Positions 22,244 to 32,107 of a DNA stretch of 64,000 nucleotides are shown here, piece by piece; positions within the stretch are counted from its first letter, which is position 1, and each line of letters begins with the position of its first letter. The stretch lies in contig NZ_CP031320.1 in assembly GCF_003355155.1 (NCBI RefSeq), forward strand, positions 916,369-980,368, read 5' to 3'. Source of the stretch: Streptomyces armeniacus (lineage in GTDB: Bacteria > Actinomycetota > Actinomycetes > Streptomycetales > Streptomycetaceae). Both the position numbers and the translations under genes were made by a program. Below the pieces are notes generated by a model. The model searched no databases. It had not been told where the DNA came from and was given only the letters and a program-made list of their open reading frames with translations.

Positions 22244-23332
22244 ATGCAGCACCGCGTACTCCACCGACGGAGACTGCCGTGGCTGGCCCTCGCGGCAGCC
22301 CTCACGCTCGCGCTCATCCTCACCCTGCAGGGCCGGTTCCAGGCCAGCGCCGGCCCGGAGCCGGGCGGCACGGGCGGTACGGACGGAGCGGGCGCGCGTG
22401 CCGCGGCACCGGCCGGATCGGCCGTGGCCGAGAACGGCCGGCTCGAGGTCTGCGGCGAGCGGCTGTGCAACGAGGACGGCAAGGCCGTACAGCTCAGGGG
22501 CATGAGCACGCACGGCACGCAGTGGTACGCGAACTGCGTCACCGACGGCTCGCTCGACGTCCTCGCCGACGACTGGAGCGCGGACGTCCTGCGCGTCTCC
22601 ACGTACGTCCAGGAGGGCGGCTACGAGTCGGACCCCGAGGGCTTCACCAAGCTCGCCCAGGAGATCGTCGACAAGGCGGTCGAGCGCGGCATGTACGCCG
22701 TCATCGACTGGCACCAGCTGACCCCGGGCGACCCGAACGCCAACACGGACCTCGCCAAGCGGTTCTTCACCGACATGGCGTCCCGCTACGCGGACCAGCC
22801 GAACGTGTTCTACGAGATCGCCAACGAGCCCAACGGCGTCAGCTGGGCGGACATCAAGTCCTATGCCGAGGAGGTCATTCCGGTGATCCGGGAGCGCGAC
22901 CCGGACGGCGTCGCGCTCGTCGGCACCCGCGCCTGGTCCTCGCTCGGCGTGTCGGACGGCGCCGACGAGAAGGAGATCGTGGACAACCCGGTGGACGCCG
23001 AGAACATCATGTACACCTTCCACTTCTACGCCGCCTCGCACGACGACGAGTACCTGGACACCCTGTCGCGCGCGGCCGACAGCCTGCCCGTGTTCGTCAC
23101 CGAGTTCGGCACGCAGAACTCCGCCGGCGAGGGCGCGAACGACTTCGGGATGTCGCAGCGCTACCTCGACCTGATGGCCGAGAAGGGCATCTCCTGGACC
23201 AACTGGAACTACTCGGACGACGAGCGCTCCGGCGCCGTCTTCACGCAGGGCACCTGCGAGTCCGGCGACTTCGGCAACGACGGCAACCTCAAGGAAGCCG
23301 GCAGCTGGATCCGCGACCGCATCCGCGGCTGA
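22244..23332 (+). CDS. secreted GH5 cellulase (endo-beta-1,4-glucanase)
   Basis: 362 aa with ATG 22244 and a strong aaaggagg ribosome site. An uncleaved or cleaved N-terminal hydrophobic segment (about 12-29) and a disordered Gly/Ala/Thr linker (about 35-60) put the catalytic domain outside the cell. The GH5 domain shows QLRGMSTHGTQW, the acid/base Glu195 in FYEIANEPNG, MYTFHFYAAS, and the nucleophile Glu287 in FVTEFGTQ, with ISWTNWNYSDD near the end. Family members of this subtype hydrolyse internal beta-1,4-glucan bonds. There is no cellulose-binding module. The promoter and operator upstream suggest induction by a glycan breakdown product. Confidence 0.92.
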   Translation: MQHRVLHRRRLPWLALAAALTLALILTLQGRFQASAGPEPGGTGGTDGAGARAAAPAGSAVAENGRLEVCGERLCNEDGKAVQLRGMSTHGTQWYANCVTDGSLDVLADDWSADVLRVSTYVQEGGYESDPEGFTKLAQEIVDKAVERGMYAVIDWHQLTPGDPNANTDLAKRFFTDMASRYADQPNVFYEIANEPNGVSWADIKSYAEEVIPVIRERDPDGVALVGTRAWSSLGVSDGADEKEIVDNPVDAENIMYTFHFYAASHDDEYLDTLSRAADSLPVFVTEFGTQNSAGEGANDFGMSQRYLDLMAEKGISWTNWNYSDDERSGAVFTQGTCESGDFGNDGNLKEAGSWIRDRIRG

Positions 23333-23347
23333 CGCTCCGTCCGGAGG

Positions 23348-23378
23348 CACCGGTCCGCGCTGACCGCGCGGGCCGGTG
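23348..23378 (+). terminator. hairpin after the cellulase gene
   Basis: caccggtccgcg / cgcgcgggccggtg form an imperfect GC-rich stem with a 5-nt loop, 16 nt after the stop codon. The 240 bp between it and the ROK gene end contain only GC-rich sequence with no recognisable gene. Confidence 0.4.
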
Positions 23379-23620
23379 TCCCGGTGGCCCGGAGGGACGC
23401 TGCACGGGCACGCCCCTCCGGGAGCTCGGCGTCTCTCGCCGCGGAGCGCGCGGACGCGTCCCTTCGATGATGAACGCGCCCCCGTGCGCTGCCAAGACGG
23501 CCTGTGCTGCCAAGACGGCCCGTCAACTGCCCCTGGCACGGCCGCGGTCGAAGCCGCACGCAGCCCGTACAGAGGCGTCCGCGCACGCACCCGTACGGGC
23601 CCCGGGCGGCACCGTACGGG

Positions 23621-24847
23621 TCACACCGGCGCGGCCGCGGACCGGAGCCCGGCCGGGCCCTGGCCGGGCCCGTACGCCAGCGGATCGTCCAGTACGGCGC
23701 GCACCACCGAGTGCGCCGCGCCCAGCAGCGGTCCCTTGTCGCCCGCCGCCGAGACGATCAGCTCCGGGATCGCGTCCGGTGCCGCCGTACGGTCCGCCAG
23801 CTCCCGTTCCAGCGACGGCAGCAGCCACGGGCCGAGACGCGCCAGCGCGCCACCCAGCACCACCGCGCGCGGGTCGAGCAGGTTCACCGCGCCGGCCAGC
23901 GCGATGCCGAGCGCCGTGCCCGCGTCGCGCAGCGCGCGGCGGGTGGCGGTGTCGCCTGCGGCGGCGCGGTCGGCGAGCAGGGCGACATGGGCGCCGGTGT
24001 CGTCCCCGTACGGGAGGCCCGCCGCGCGCAGCACGGCCTCCTCGCCCGCGTACTGCTCCAGGCAGCCCCGTCCGCCGCAGGCGCACCGGGGCCCCTCGGG
24101 ACGCACCGGCACGTGGCCCAGCTCGCCCGCGAAGCCCCGCGCGCCGCGCAGCAGTTCGCCGTCGAGGACGACGGCGCCGCCGATGCCGATCTCGGCGGAG
24201 ACGTGGATGAAGTCGCGCGGCGCGTCGGCCGTGCCGAGCCAGAGCTCCGCCAAGGCGCCGAAGTTGGCCTCGTTGTCGACGGTCAGCGGCAGCCCGGCGG
24301 GCAGCAGCGGCACGAGGTCGACGCCGCGCCAGCCGAGGTTGGGCGCGCGCACGACGGTGGCCGTGCCGCGCGCGATGAGGCCCGGTACGGCGACCGCCAG
24401 CCCGGCGGGGCGCAGCCCTTCGGGGGCCACTTCGGCGGTCACCCGCTCCACCAGTTCGCCGAGCCGCGCCGCGGCGGCGGCCGGGTCGCCGCCGCGGTTC
24501 CCGAACGGCGCGGACGCCCGGGCCCGTACCTCGCCGCGCAGGTCCACGGCGCACACCGCCAGCCGGTCCACGCCGATCTCCGCGCCGACGCCGCACGGCC
24601 CCCGGTCCGTGAGCGCCAGCGCGCTGCCCGGGCGGCCCACGCCGCCGGGCCGTCCCGGGCCCAGCTCCACCAGCAGTTCCGCGCGCAGCAGTTCGTCCAC
24701 GAGCGTGGAGACCGCCGCCCGCGTCAGTCCGATGCGGGCGGCGACGGCGGCGCGCGAGGCGGGTCCGCCCTCCGATACGGCGTGCAGGACGCGCGCAAGG
24801 TTGCGCCGCCGCATCTCCTGCTGCGAGTTGGGGACGGGGGCTGCCAT
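23621..24847 (-). CDS. ROK family transcriptional regulator (XylR-like)
   Basis: 408 aa. The N-terminal winged HTH (about 10-70: QEMRRRNLARVLHAVSEG, then RAAVAARIGLTRAAVSTLVD) is followed by a sugar-kinase-like ROK fold. That fold carries the zinc motif RCACGGRGCLEQYA and the EIGIGGAVVLDGELLRGARG strand. It lies 60 bp downstream of xylB on the same strand and is probably its co-transcribed repressor of xylA and xylB, released by xylose; this is the usual arrangement in Streptomyces and Bacillus. ATG 24847 is used. Similar ROK proteins also control glycoside hydrolase genes, so the GH5 operator to its right could be a second target. Confidence 0.88.
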   Translation of the reverse strand: MAAPVPNSQQEMRRRNLARVLHAVSEGGPASRAAVAARIGLTRAAVSTLVDELLRAELLVELGPGRPGGVGRPGSALALTDRGPCGVGAEIGVDRLAVCAVDLRGEVRARASAPFGNRGGDPAAAAARLGELVERVTAEVAPEGLRPAGLAVAVPGLIARGTATVVRAPNLGWRGVDLVPLLPAGLPLTVDNEANFGALAELWLGTADAPRDFIHVSAEIGIGGAVVLDGELLRGARGFAGELGHVPVRPEGPRCACGGRGCLEQYAGEEAVLRAAGLPYGDDTGAHVALLADRAAAGDTATRRALRDAGTALGIALAGAVNLLDPRAVVLGGALARLGPWLLPSLERELADRTAAPDAIPELIVSAAGDKGPLLGAAHSVVRAVLDDPLAYGPGQGPAGLRSAAAPV

Positions 24848-24907
24848 GTGGGCTCTCCGTGGGGCCGGTGGTCAATCGGTCAACAGACGGTGGTCGGGCT
24901 GTGAACT

Positions 24908-26392
24908 CTAGGGGCGGCGCAAGAGCGTATCCGCACCGGTCAGGGTGGCCTCCAGCCGGCCCAGGGCGGCGTCGTCGCGCGGCACCGCCTCGTACGCCGT
25001 CCCCTCCGTCGTGTTCCAGCGCCTGGCGACGGCCGCCGCGTCCTCGCCCAGCAGCAGCGCCGCCGCCTGCGCCGCCGCGCCCAGCGCGACCAGCTCCTGC
25101 GCGCGCGGCACCCGTACGGGGCGGCCGGACAGCCGCAGCACCGTGTCCCGCCACGCGGCGCCCTTCGCGCCGCCGCCGATCAGCAGCAGCGGCTGTTCCC
25201 CGGCGCCGCCCGCGTCCGTACGGTCGCCGGAACCGGCACCGGAACCGCCCCCCGGTCCGTCGTCGAGCACCTTGTCCAGCGCCTGCAGCAGCGCGAACAC
25301 CGCACCGTCGTACGCCGCCTGCAGCACCTGCCCGCCCGTGCTGTCGTGCCGCAGCCCGTGCAGCAGCCCTGAGGCGTACGGCAGTTGGGGCGTGCGTTCG
25401 CCGTCCAGGAACGGCAGCATCGTCACCGTCCCGCCCGGATCGACCGCCTCGCGGTGCAGGCCCAGCAGGGTGGCGATCCGGTCGACGGCCAGCGTGCAGT
25501 TGAGCGTGCAGGCCAGCGGCAGCCAGTCGGTGCGCGCGTCGGCGAATCCCGACACCGTGCCGCTCGGGTCCGCCGGGCGGTGCGGCGACACGGCGTACAC
25601 CGTGCCGGACGTGCCCAGGCTGAGCACCGGCTGCCCGGGGCGCAGCCCGAGGCCCAGCGCCGCCGCCATGTTGTCGCCGGTGCCGGTCGCCACGAGCGCG
25701 CCCGCGGGCAGCGGCAGGCCGGGCCGTACTGTGCCCGCGGCCTCCCCGTGCCCGAGCACCCGGGGGAGCAGCGCGGGGGAGAGGCCGACGTGCTCCAGGA
25801 CGCCCTCGTCGTACGACTCCGTACGGGACGACCACCATCCGGTGCCCGACGCGTCGCCGCGGTCGGTGGTGCCCTCGCCGGTGAGCCGCTGGGTGAGGTA
25901 GTCGTGCGGCAGCCGTACGGCGGCGGTCGCGGCGGCGGCCTCCGGCTCGTGCTCGCGCAGCCACGCCCACTTCGTGACGGTGAACGCGGGCGGCGGCACG
26001 CTGCCGATTCGCTCCGCCCACTCGCCGGGCCCGCCCAGCTCCTCGACCAGCCGGTCCCTCTGCGGTGCGGAGCGCACGTCGTTCCACAGCAGCGCCGGCC
26101 GTACGGGGCGCCCGTCCGCGTCCAGCGTGACGAGGCCGTGCTGCTGGCCGCCGACCGAGACGGCGGAGGCCTGGTGGGCCGCGCCGCCGCACTGCGCGAG
26201 GGCGGCGCCCAGCGCTTCCCACCACTGCTCCGGGTCGGACTCGTGCCCCGGGCCGGGCGTCACCCGGTGCGGGGCCTGCCCCTGTGCCACGACCTGCCCG
26301 GTGGCGGCGTCGACGACCAGGGCCTTGGTGGACTGTGTGGAGCTGTCCACACCTACGACGAACGGTCCCTCGGGTGCGGCCACAGCCCTCAC
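24908..26392 (-). CDS. xylB: xylulokinase
   Basis: 494 aa from GTG 26392, preceded by aagagggg; an ATG at 26425 and a GTG at 26383 are alternatives. This is a FGGY-family kinase that phosphorylates D-xylulose with ATP in the pentose phosphate entry. Visible motifs: the phosphate loop [17 protein letters not shown], the [13 protein letters not shown] segment with the catalytic strand, [14 protein letters not shown], the [27 protein letters not shown] substrate region (split here only for description), and [14 protein letters not shown] near the ATP site. It is transcribed away from xylA across a 72-bp gap holding a candidate operator. Confidence 0.93.
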   Translation of the reverse strand: MRAVAAPEGPFVVGVDSSTQSTKALVVDAATGQVVAQGQAPHRVTPGPGHESDPEQWWEALGAALAQCGGAAHQASAVSVGGQQHGLVTLDADGRPVRPALLWNDVRSAPQRDRLVEELGGPGEWAERIGSVPPPAFTVTKWAWLREHEPEAAAATAAVRLPHDYLTQRLTGEGTTDRGDASGTGWWSSRTESYDEGVLEHVGLSPALLPRVLGHGEAAGTVRPGLPLPAGALVATGTGDNMAAALGLGLRPGQPVLSLGTSGTVYAVSPHRPADPSGTVSGFADARTDWLPLACTLNCTLAVDRIATLLGLHREAVDPGGTVTMLPFLDGERTPQLPYASGLLHGLRHDSTGGQVLQAAYDGAVFALLQALDKVLDDGPGGGSGAGSGDRTDAGGAGEQPLLLIGGGAKGAAWRDTVLRLSGRPVRVPRAQELVALGAAAQAAALLLGEDAAAVARRWNTTEGTAYEAVPRDDAALGRLEATLTGADTLLRRP

Positions 26393-26426
26393 GCCCCTCT
26401 TCCCTCTCGTGGATGTTGCCCGCATA

Positions 26427-26441
26427 CTAGTTTGTTAAGTG
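26427..26441. promoter_or_regulatory. candidate xyl operator between xylB and xylA
   Basis: actagtttgttaagt is an AT-rich, partly symmetric 15-mer in the short divergent intergenic space of a very GC-rich region. Position and composition fit a ROK/XylR binding site, whose consensus elsewhere is TT(A/G)GTTAGT-like. The symmetry is only partial, so this is a candidate. Confidence 0.35.
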
Positions 26442-26464
26442 CCATGACGAATGGAGGACGGCGA

Positions 26465-27637
26465 ATGAGTTACCGACCGGTGCCCGAGGACAAGTTCAGC
26501 TTCGGCCTGTGGACGGTGGGCTGGCAGGGGCGCGACCCCTTCGGGGACGCCACCCGGGACGTGCTCGACCCGGTCGAGTCCGTACGGCGGCTCGGTGAGC
26601 TGGGCGCGTACGGAGTGACGTTCCACGACGACGACCTGATCCCGTTCGGCGCCTCCGACACGGACCGCGAGCGGCACGTCAAGCGCTTCCGGCAGGCCCT
26701 CGACGGCGCCGGCATGGCCGTGCCGATGGTCACCACGAACCTCTTCGCGCACCCCGTGTTCAAGGACGGCGCCTTCACCTCGAACGACCGCGACGTGCGC
26801 CGCTTCGCCCTCCGCAAGACCCTCCGCAACATCGACCTGGCCGCCGAGCTCGGCGCCCGTACGTACGTCTGCTGGGGCGGCCGCGAAGGCTCCGAGTCCG
26901 GCGCGGCGAAGGACGTACGCGCCGCCCTCGACCGGATGAAGGAAGCGTTCGACCTGCTCGGCGCGTACGTCACCGAGCAGGGCTACGACCTCCGCTTCGC
27001 CGTCGAGCCCAAGCCGAACGAGCCGCGCGGCGACATCCTCCTGCCCACCGTCGGCCACGCCCTGGCCTTCATCGAACGGCTGGAGCGCCCCGAGCTGTAC
27101 GGCGTGAACCCCGAGGTCGGCCACGAGCAGATGGCCGGGCTCAGCGTGCAGCACGGCATCGCCCAGGCCCTGTGGGCGGGCAAGCTGTTCCACATCGACC
27201 TGAACGGCCAGAACGGCATCAAGTACGACCAGGATCTCCGCTTCGGCGCCGGCGACCTGCGGCAGGCGTTCTGGCTCGTCGACCTGCTGGAGACCGCGGG
27301 CTACGAGGGCCCCCGCCACTTCGACTTCAAGCCGCCGCGCACCGAGGACGCCGAAGGCGTCTGGGCCTCCGCCGCCGGATGCATGCGCAACTACCTGATC
27401 CTCAAGGAGCGGGCGGCGGCTTTCCGCGCCGACCCGGAGGTCCAGGAGGCGCTGCGTTCCTCGCGGCTCGACGAACTGGCGCGGCCGACCCTCGAAGCGG
27501 GCGAGACGCCCGCGGCGCTGCTCGCGGACCGGAGCGCGTACGAGGACTTCGACCCGGACGTGGCGGCCCGCCGGGGCATGGCCTTCGAACGCCTCGACCA
27601 GCTGGCGATGGACCACCTGCTGGCCGCCCGAGGCTGA
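26465..27637 (+). CDS. xylA: xylose isomerase
   Basis: 390 aa, within 2-3 residues of characterised Streptomyces glucose/xylose isomerases. It interconverts D-xylose and D-xylulose with two divalent metals in a TIM barrel. Catalytic and metal residues are in recognisable strands: [13 protein letters not shown] (catalytic His), [28 protein letters not shown] (Glu/Lys), [14 protein letters not shown] (Glu, His) and [20 protein letters not shown] (Asp ligands). ATG 26465 has tggagga 7 nt upstream. It is divergent from xylB and the ROK regulator, the usual Streptomyces xyl layout. Confidence 0.97.
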   Translation: MSYRPVPEDKFSFGLWTVGWQGRDPFGDATRDVLDPVESVRRLGELGAYGVTFHDDDLIPFGASDTDRERHVKRFRQALDGAGMAVPMVTTNLFAHPVFKDGAFTSNDRDVRRFALRKTLRNIDLAAELGARTYVCWGGREGSESGAAKDVRAALDRMKEAFDLLGAYVTEQGYDLRFAVEPKPNEPRGDILLPTVGHALAFIERLERPELYGVNPEVGHEQMAGLSVQHGIAQALWAGKLFHIDLNGQNGIKYDQDLRFGAGDLRQAFWLVDLLETAGYEGPRHFDFKPPRTEDAEGVWASAAGCMRNYLILKERAAAFRADPEVQEALRSSRLDELARPTLEAGETPAALLADRSAYEDFDPDVAARRGMAFERLDQLAMDHLLAARG

Positions 27638-27650
27638 CAGTTCGCTGCTC

Positions 27651-27682
27651 GGCTCGCCTCCCGCTCCTGCCGGAGGCGAGCC
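27651..27682. terminator. bidirectional hairpin between xylA and the amino-acid transporter operon
   Basis: ggctcgcctcc and ggaggcgagcc form a perfect 11-bp stem with a 10-nt loop, 13 bp after the xylA stop and 15 bp before the end of the convergent ABC ATPase gene. It can end both transcripts. Confidence 0.75.
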
Positions 27683-27697
27683 CGGCACCCCGCGGCG

Positions 27698-28552
27698 CTA
27701 CTCCGAGAGCGGTGCCGCCGCCGGGTCGAGCACCCGGGCCAGGAACTCCCGCGTACGCGCGTGCTGCGGGTCGCCGACGACGCGCGCCGGGGTGCCCTCC
27801 TCCACGATCGCCCCGTCGTCCATGAACACCACCCGGTCGGCGACCTCACGGGCGAAGCTCATCTCGTGCGTGACGACGAGCATCGTCATGCCCTCCTTCG
27901 CGAGCCTGCGCATGACCGCGAGCACGTCGCCCACCAGCTCCGGGTCGAGCGCCGAGGTCGGCTCGTCGAAGAGCATCAGCTCCGGCTCCATGGACAGCGC
28001 ACGCGCGATCGCCACGCGCTGCTGCTGGCCGCCGGAGAGCTTCGCCGGGTACGCCGTCTCCTTGTCGGTCAGACCGACCCGTTCGAGGTTGTGCCGGGCG
28101 GTCCGCTCGGCGCTCTCCCGGTCGCGGCCGAGCACCCGCCGTTGGGCGATCGTGAGGTTCTCCAGTGCGGTCAGGTGCGGGAACAGGTTGAACGCCTGGA
28201 ACACCATGCCGATGCGGCGCCGCACCCGGTCGATGTCCACGTCCGGGTCCGTCACCTCGGTCCCGGCGACCGTGACCTTCCCGGAGGTCGGCTCCTCCAG
28301 CAGGTTCACGCAGCGCAGGAGCGTCGACTTGCCGGACCCGGACGGGCCGATGACGCACACGACCTCGCCGCGCCGCACGTTCAGGTCGATGCCCTTGAGC
28401 ACTTCCAGCTCGCCGAAGGACTTGTGCAGCCCTTCGATCCTGATCGCCTCGCCCGCGTCCGCGTCTGTACGGGTGCCGGCCGGCGCCGCGGACTCCTTGC
28501 CCAGCAGGACGGGTTCGTCCGCCACGGGTTCGTCGGAACGTTTCTCGGACAT
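27698..28552 (-). CDS. polar amino acid ABC transporter, ATP-binding protein
   Basis: 284 aa from ATG 28552; a GTG at 28564 overlapping the permease stop is an alternative start. After a 40-residue charged tail comes a complete NBD: Walker [17 protein letters not shown]-loop [19 protein letters not shown], signature [16 protein letters not shown], Walker [17 protein letters not shown] and H-loop [13 protein letters not shown]. This is the glutamate/arginine (GluA, HisP) subfamily that drives import of polar amino acids. It is the last gene of a three-gene operon with the binding protein and the permease. Confidence 0.93.
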   Translation of the reverse strand: MSEKRSDEPVADEPVLLGKESAAPAGTRTDADAGEAIRIEGLHKSFGELEVLKGIDLNVRRGEVVCVIGPSGSGKSTLLRCVNLLEEPTSGKVTVAGTEVTDPDVDIDRVRRRIGMVFQAFNLFPHLTALENLTIAQRRVLGRDRESAERTARHNLERVGLTDKETAYPAKLSGGQQQRVAIARALSMEPELMLFDEPTSALDPELVGDVLAVMRRLAKEGMTMLVVTHEMSFAREVADRVVFMDDGAIVEEGTPARVVGDPQHARTREFLARVLDPAAAPLSE

Positions 28553-28560
28553 GCCCGCTC

Positions 28561-29352
28561 TCACCTGGCCTTCGCCGTACGGGCCTCCAGCCGGCGGACC
28601 AGATGGCCCAGCGGGAGGGTGATGACCAGATACAGCAGCCCCGCGATCAGGATCGGCGTCAGGCTGCGGTGCTCGTTCAGCGCGTCCCTGCCGAACTTGG
28701 CCAGCTCGTACTGGCCGAGAGACAGGCCGAGCAGATAGACCAGGGACGAGTCCTTGGTCAGCAGGATCAGTTCGTTGGTCAGCGGCGGGAGCACGATGCG
28801 GAACGCCTGCGGGATGACGATCGAGACCATCGCCCGCTGCTGCGACATCCCCAGCGAACGCGCCGCCTCCAGCTGCCCCTTGGGCACCGCCTGGATGCCC
28901 GCCCGTATCGTCTCCGCCATGTACGCGGCGCCGACGAGGCCCAGTGCCAGCATCACCGTCACGTACTGGTTGATCGCCACCTGGAACGCCAGCGGCACGC
29001 CGAAGCCCAGCGCGATGAAGACCAGCAGCGCGGGAACGCCGCGGAAGAACTCGATGTAGCCGATGGCCAGCCAGCGGTACGGCGGCACCTGCGACAGCCG
29101 CATCAGCGCCAGGACCAGGCCCAGCGTGAGCCCGAACGCGAAACCGAGCACCGTGTAGACGACGGTGTTGACCAGTGCCGTCTTGACGATCTCCGGGAAC
29201 TGCGCCTTCGCCACCTCGACGTCGAAGAACGCGCGCCGGATCTCGCCCCAGTCCGCGGCCAGTACGAGCGCGAGCAGGCCGAGGACCAGCACCCCGTACT
29301 GGACGGCGCGGATCAGCCGCGCGCGCTGGCGGCGCGTCAGCCGCCGCGTCAC
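28561..29352 (-). CDS. polar amino acid ABC transporter, permease
   Basis: 263 aa from GTG 29352, overlapping the binding-protein stop by GTGA. It has about five to six helices ([16 protein letters not shown] first) and the family signature for contact with the ATPase, [26 protein letters not shown] (EAA loop) followed by [20 protein letters not shown]. HisM/GltK-type permeases usually work as a dimer of two similar subunits. Only one permease gene is present, so it probably forms a homodimer. Confidence 0.92.
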   Translation of the reverse strand: MTRRLTRRQRARLIRAVQYGVLVLGLLALVLAADWGEIRRAFFDVEVAKAQFPEIVKTALVNTVVYTVLGFAFGLTLGLVLALMRLSQVPPYRWLAIGYIEFFRGVPALLVFIALGFGVPLAFQVAINQYVTVMLALGLVGAAYMAETIRAGIQAVPKGQLEAARSLGMSQQRAMVSIVIPQAFRIVLPPLTNELILLTKDSSLVYLLGLSLGQYELAKFGRDALNEHRSLTPILIAGLLYLVITLPLGHLVRRLEARTAKAR

Positions 29353-30167
29353 TTGTCCTGTCCCTCGGGCGCCTTGCCGAACCACTTCTTGTAGATCTTG
29401 TCGTAGCGGCCGTCCGACTTGGCCTTGGCCAGCACCGAGTTGATCTTCTTGCGCAGCGCGTCGTTGCCGGTCCGTACGCCGAGGCCGTACTGCTCGCCGG
29501 TGTCGAACTCGGCCGTGACCTCGGTGTCCGGGTTGCCCTTGACGTAGTCGTAGAGCACGCCGTTGTCGTTGATGCCCGCGTCCACCTGGCCGGTCTTGAC
29601 GGCCGTCAGCAGCAGCGCGAGGTCCTCGAACTGGACCCGCTCGACGCCCTTGCCCTTCTCCTTGGCGTACTCCGCGCCGGTGGTGGACTGCTGCACGCCG
29701 AGCTTCTTGCCCTTGAGGTCGGCGAGCGTCTTGTAGCCCTTGCCCTTCTTCGTGATCAGGGCCTGGGTGGCCTCGAAGTAGGGCTTGCTGAAGTCGAGGT
29801 TCTCGTCCCGCACGTCGGTGATCGTCATCCCGGCGGCCGCCACGTCGCACTTGTTGGCGTTGAGGTCCTCGCCGGTCTGGATGCCCTCGAAGGGCGTGTC
29901 CACGATCTCCTGCTCGGCGTCGAGGTCCTTGGCGACGAGATCGACGATGTCGACGTCGAAGCCGACGATCTTGCCGCCCTTCTTGACCTGGAACGGCTCG
30001 TACGGGAGGTGCGTACAGGTGGTGAGTTTGCCGGACTTGACCAGCGAGATCTCGGAGCCGTCACCGCCGTTGTTCTCCGTACTGGTACAGGCGGTGGCGG
30101 TCAGCAGCACTGCTGACGCTGCGGCTAGGGCGGGGAGGGACCGACGTGACGTCCGATGGGCTGACAC
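29349..30167 (-). CDS. polar amino acid ABC transporter, substrate-binding lipoprotein
   Basis: 272 aa from GTG 30167, chosen because ggagg lies 5-6 nt upstream; the frame opens 48 bp earlier. The signal segment [18 protein letters not shown] ends in the lipobox TATAC, giving a lipid-anchored mature protein. The family-3 binding fold is shown by [55 protein letters not shown] and [10 protein letters not shown]. Cystine or glutamate/glutamine-type ligands are possible. It heads the operon, whose promoter must lie in 30168-30350. Confidence 0.92.
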   Translation of the reverse strand: MSAHRTSRRSLPALAAASAVLLTATACTSTENNGGDGSEISLVKSGKLTTCTHLPYEPFQVKKGGKIVGFDVDIVDLVAKDLDAEQEIVDTPFEGIQTGEDLNANKCDVAAAGMTITDVRDENLDFSKPYFEATQALITKKGKGYKTLADLKGKKLGVQQSTTGAEYAKEKGKGVERVQFEDLALLLTAVKTGQVDAGINDNGVLYDYVKGNPDTEVTAEFDTGEQYGLGVRTGNDALRKKINSVLAKAKSDGRYDKIYKKWFGKAPEGQDK

Positions 30168-30350
30168 AGTGCCTCCAGAGGGTGGGTGCCTCGGCTGACT
30201 GCCCGGCAGGACCAAGGAGTTTCCGACAAGATCGGCAAGCTTCGCCGCATCCTGCCACTGCCGCCGTACCTTGTCGCTGCCCTGTCATGTTGCGAGCGGG
30301 TAACGCCTCACGCGGCCGCCAGGTCAGGACAGGGGGACGGTGCGTACGCC

Positions 30351-30818
30351 TTACGGCACCGTACGGTCGCAGGGCAGCTCCGCCCATACGGCGTGCCCGC
30401 GGGCGCGCTCGTCGGGCCTTATGCCCCACTCGTCGGCCAGGACGCTCACCAGGAGCAGTCCGCGGCCGCTCTCGCCGTCGGTGTCCACGCCGGGCACCGC
30501 GTACGGGCTCAGCGGGCGTCCGCCGCCCTCGTCGGTGACCTCGAGGCGCAGCCGTACGCCGATCACCCACAGTTCGCAGCTGACCTTCTCACTGTCCGTG
30601 TGCCGCACGGCGTTTGTGAACAACTCGGACACCAGCAGCTGTGCGTTCCCGCACGAGTCCTCGGTGACGCCCCATTCGCGCAACCGCTCCAGCACACGGC
30701 GCCGGGCCTCCGCGACGGAGGTGTCGATCGCCGGGAGGTGAAACGCGTCCCTGAGTGGCCGCACGGCGGTGCTGCCGGGGCGGTACTCGCGGGGAAGTGC
30801 CTCATGGGGGGAAGCCAC
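30351..30818 (-). CDS. ATP-binding protein, anti-sigma/RsbW-type HATPase (WhiJ-cluster kinase-like)
   Basis: 155 aa from GTG 30818; a TTG 36 bp upstream lacks a ribosome site. A HATPase_c fold is visible: QLLVSELFTNAVRHTDSEKV (N box, Asn), LRLEVTDEGGGRPLSP (G1 box) and GRGLLLVSVLADEWG (G2 box). Small stand-alone members act as serine kinases of anti-anti-sigma factors or as partners of WhiJ-like regulators. The gene is divergent from the HTH/DUF397 pair, which is the arrangement of the abaA/whiJ-like developmental clusters repeated in Streptomyces genomes. Confidence 0.85.
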   Translation of the reverse strand: MASPHEALPREYRPGSTAVRPLRDAFHLPAIDTSVAEARRRVLERLREWGVTEDSCGNAQLLVSELFTNAVRHTDSEKVSCELWVIGVRLRLEVTDEGGGRPLSPYAVPGVDTDGESGRGLLLVSVLADEWGIRPDERARGHAVWAELPCDRTVP

Positions 30819-30955
30819 CGGTCCACTATGGGGTCCGTCGGTGGCGGATGGCAAGGAACAGGCTGCAAATTACAGAATCGTTCGAACCGCCTGTCGTTGC
30901 CCGGGGCGTTCGTGTCAAACTGCGTTTTCATGACGGCAGTTGGAGGCGGGCGATA

Positions 30956-31825
30956 GTGGCGGACTCGCGTGCGGGTGGCGGTGCCCCCACCGTCCTGCGG
31001 GTGGTGCTGGGTAAACGATTGCAGCAATTGAGGGAGAAATCGGGCCTCTCGTACGAAGAGGCAGGCAGGGCCCTCGATGTGACGCACGCCACTATCCGCA
31101 GGATGGAGAAGGCCGAAGTCGGCCTTCGTATTCCGTATGTCGAGAAGCTGTTGCGTACATACGGTGTGACGCAACAGGAGGAAATCGACGGTTTCGTCTC
31201 CCTCGCCCGGGAAGCGAACCAGCCCGGCTGGTGGCACCGTTACCGCGACGTACTGCCCGAGTGGTTCAGCGCCTTTGTCAGCCTCGAGAGCGAATCCCAC
31301 CTTATCCGTGCATACGAGCCGCACTATGTGCCCGGACTCCTCCAGACACCCGCCTACGCCCGCGCCGTACTGCGCGCGGGCATGGCGCACGCGCCGGAGG
31401 AGGAGATCGAGCGGCAGGTCGCGCTCCGCATGGAGCGCCAGGCCATCCTCACCCGCGACGAGCCGCCGCTGCTGTGGGCGGTGCTGGACGAGACCGTGCT
31501 GCGCCGGACCATAGGGAGTCCGGACGTGATGGCCGAGCAGCTCGACCGTCTGCTGGAGGCCGTACGGCAGCCGCACGTGAGACTCCAGATCATGCAGTTC
31601 AGTGCCGGTTCCCACCCGGCCATGTACGGCCCCTTCCACCTCTTCCGCTTCCCGATCGACGAGCTCCCCGACGTCGCCTGCTCGGAAAGCCTGGTCGGTG
31701 CCGTGTACTTCGACCAACGCGACGACGTGTCCGCGTTTCTGGAGGCTCTGGACCGGATGTGCAGCCAGGCCGCACCCGTTCACCGGACCGAGGCTCTCCT
31801 CAGTGCTCTGCGCAAGGAGATCTGA
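30956..31825 (+). CDS. helix-turn-helix regulator with DUF5753 domain (WhiJ/Scr1 type)
   Basis: 289 aa from GTG 30956, with ggagg 9 nt upstream; the open frame extends further but without a better start. The Xre-type HTH (about 20-75) reads RLQQLREKSGLSYEEAGRAL then THATIRRMEKAEVGL. The rest is the DUF5753 ligand-like domain with LESESHLIRAYEPHYVPGLL, QTPAYARAVLR, LWAVLDETVLRR and FSAGSHPAMYGPFHLFRFP. Such proteins repress developmental genes and act with a DUF397 partner, here 3 bp downstream. The opening codons are less GC-rich than the surroundings. Confidence 0.92.
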   Translation: MADSRAGGGAPTVLRVVLGKRLQQLREKSGLSYEEAGRALDVTHATIRRMEKAEVGLRIPYVEKLLRTYGVTQQEEIDGFVSLAREANQPGWWHRYRDVLPEWFSAFVSLESESHLIRAYEPHYVPGLLQTPAYARAVLRAGMAHAPEEEIERQVALRMERQAILTRDEPPLLWAVLDETVLRRTIGSPDVMAEQLDRLLEAVRQPHVRLQIMQFSAGSHPAMYGPFHLFRFPIDELPDVACSESLVGAVYFDQRDDVSAFLEALDRMCSQAAPVHRTEALLSALRKEI

Positions 31826-31828
31826 ACG

Positions 31829-32065
31829 ATGGATCGGATATACAACGGCATGCCCGCCGGGCAGCTGGGCCGCGAGGGCTGGCGCAAGCCCTGGAGCGGC
31901 GGGAACGGGGGAAGCTGCGTCGAGGCGCTCCGGCTGCAGGACGGCCGGGTGGCGCTGCGCCAGTCCGAGGACCCCGACGGCCCGGCGCTCATCTACCCCC
32001 ACGACGAGATCCAGAACTTCATACGGGGCGCGAAAGCCGGCGAGGCCGACTTCCTGCTCGCTTGA
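31829..32065 (+). CDS. DUF397 protein, small partner of the HTH regulator
   Basis: 78 aa with the DUF397 pattern: WRKPWSGGNGGSCVEALRL, VALRQSEDPDGPALIYPHDE and FIRGAKAGEADFLL. It follows the HTH gene by 3 bp and so is co-translated. DUF397 proteins (like the one encoded beside WhiJ) antagonise the HTH partner in known cases. It probably forms an antitoxin/antirepressor-like pair with it. Confidence 0.93.
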   Translation: MDRIYNGMPAGQLGREGWRKPWSGGNGGSCVEALRLQDGRVALRQSEDPDGPALIYPHDEIQNFIRGAKAGEADFLLA

Positions 32066-32107
32066 AACCGGAAGTCAACGACCGGCAGCACGGAACGGAG
32101 AAACGGC

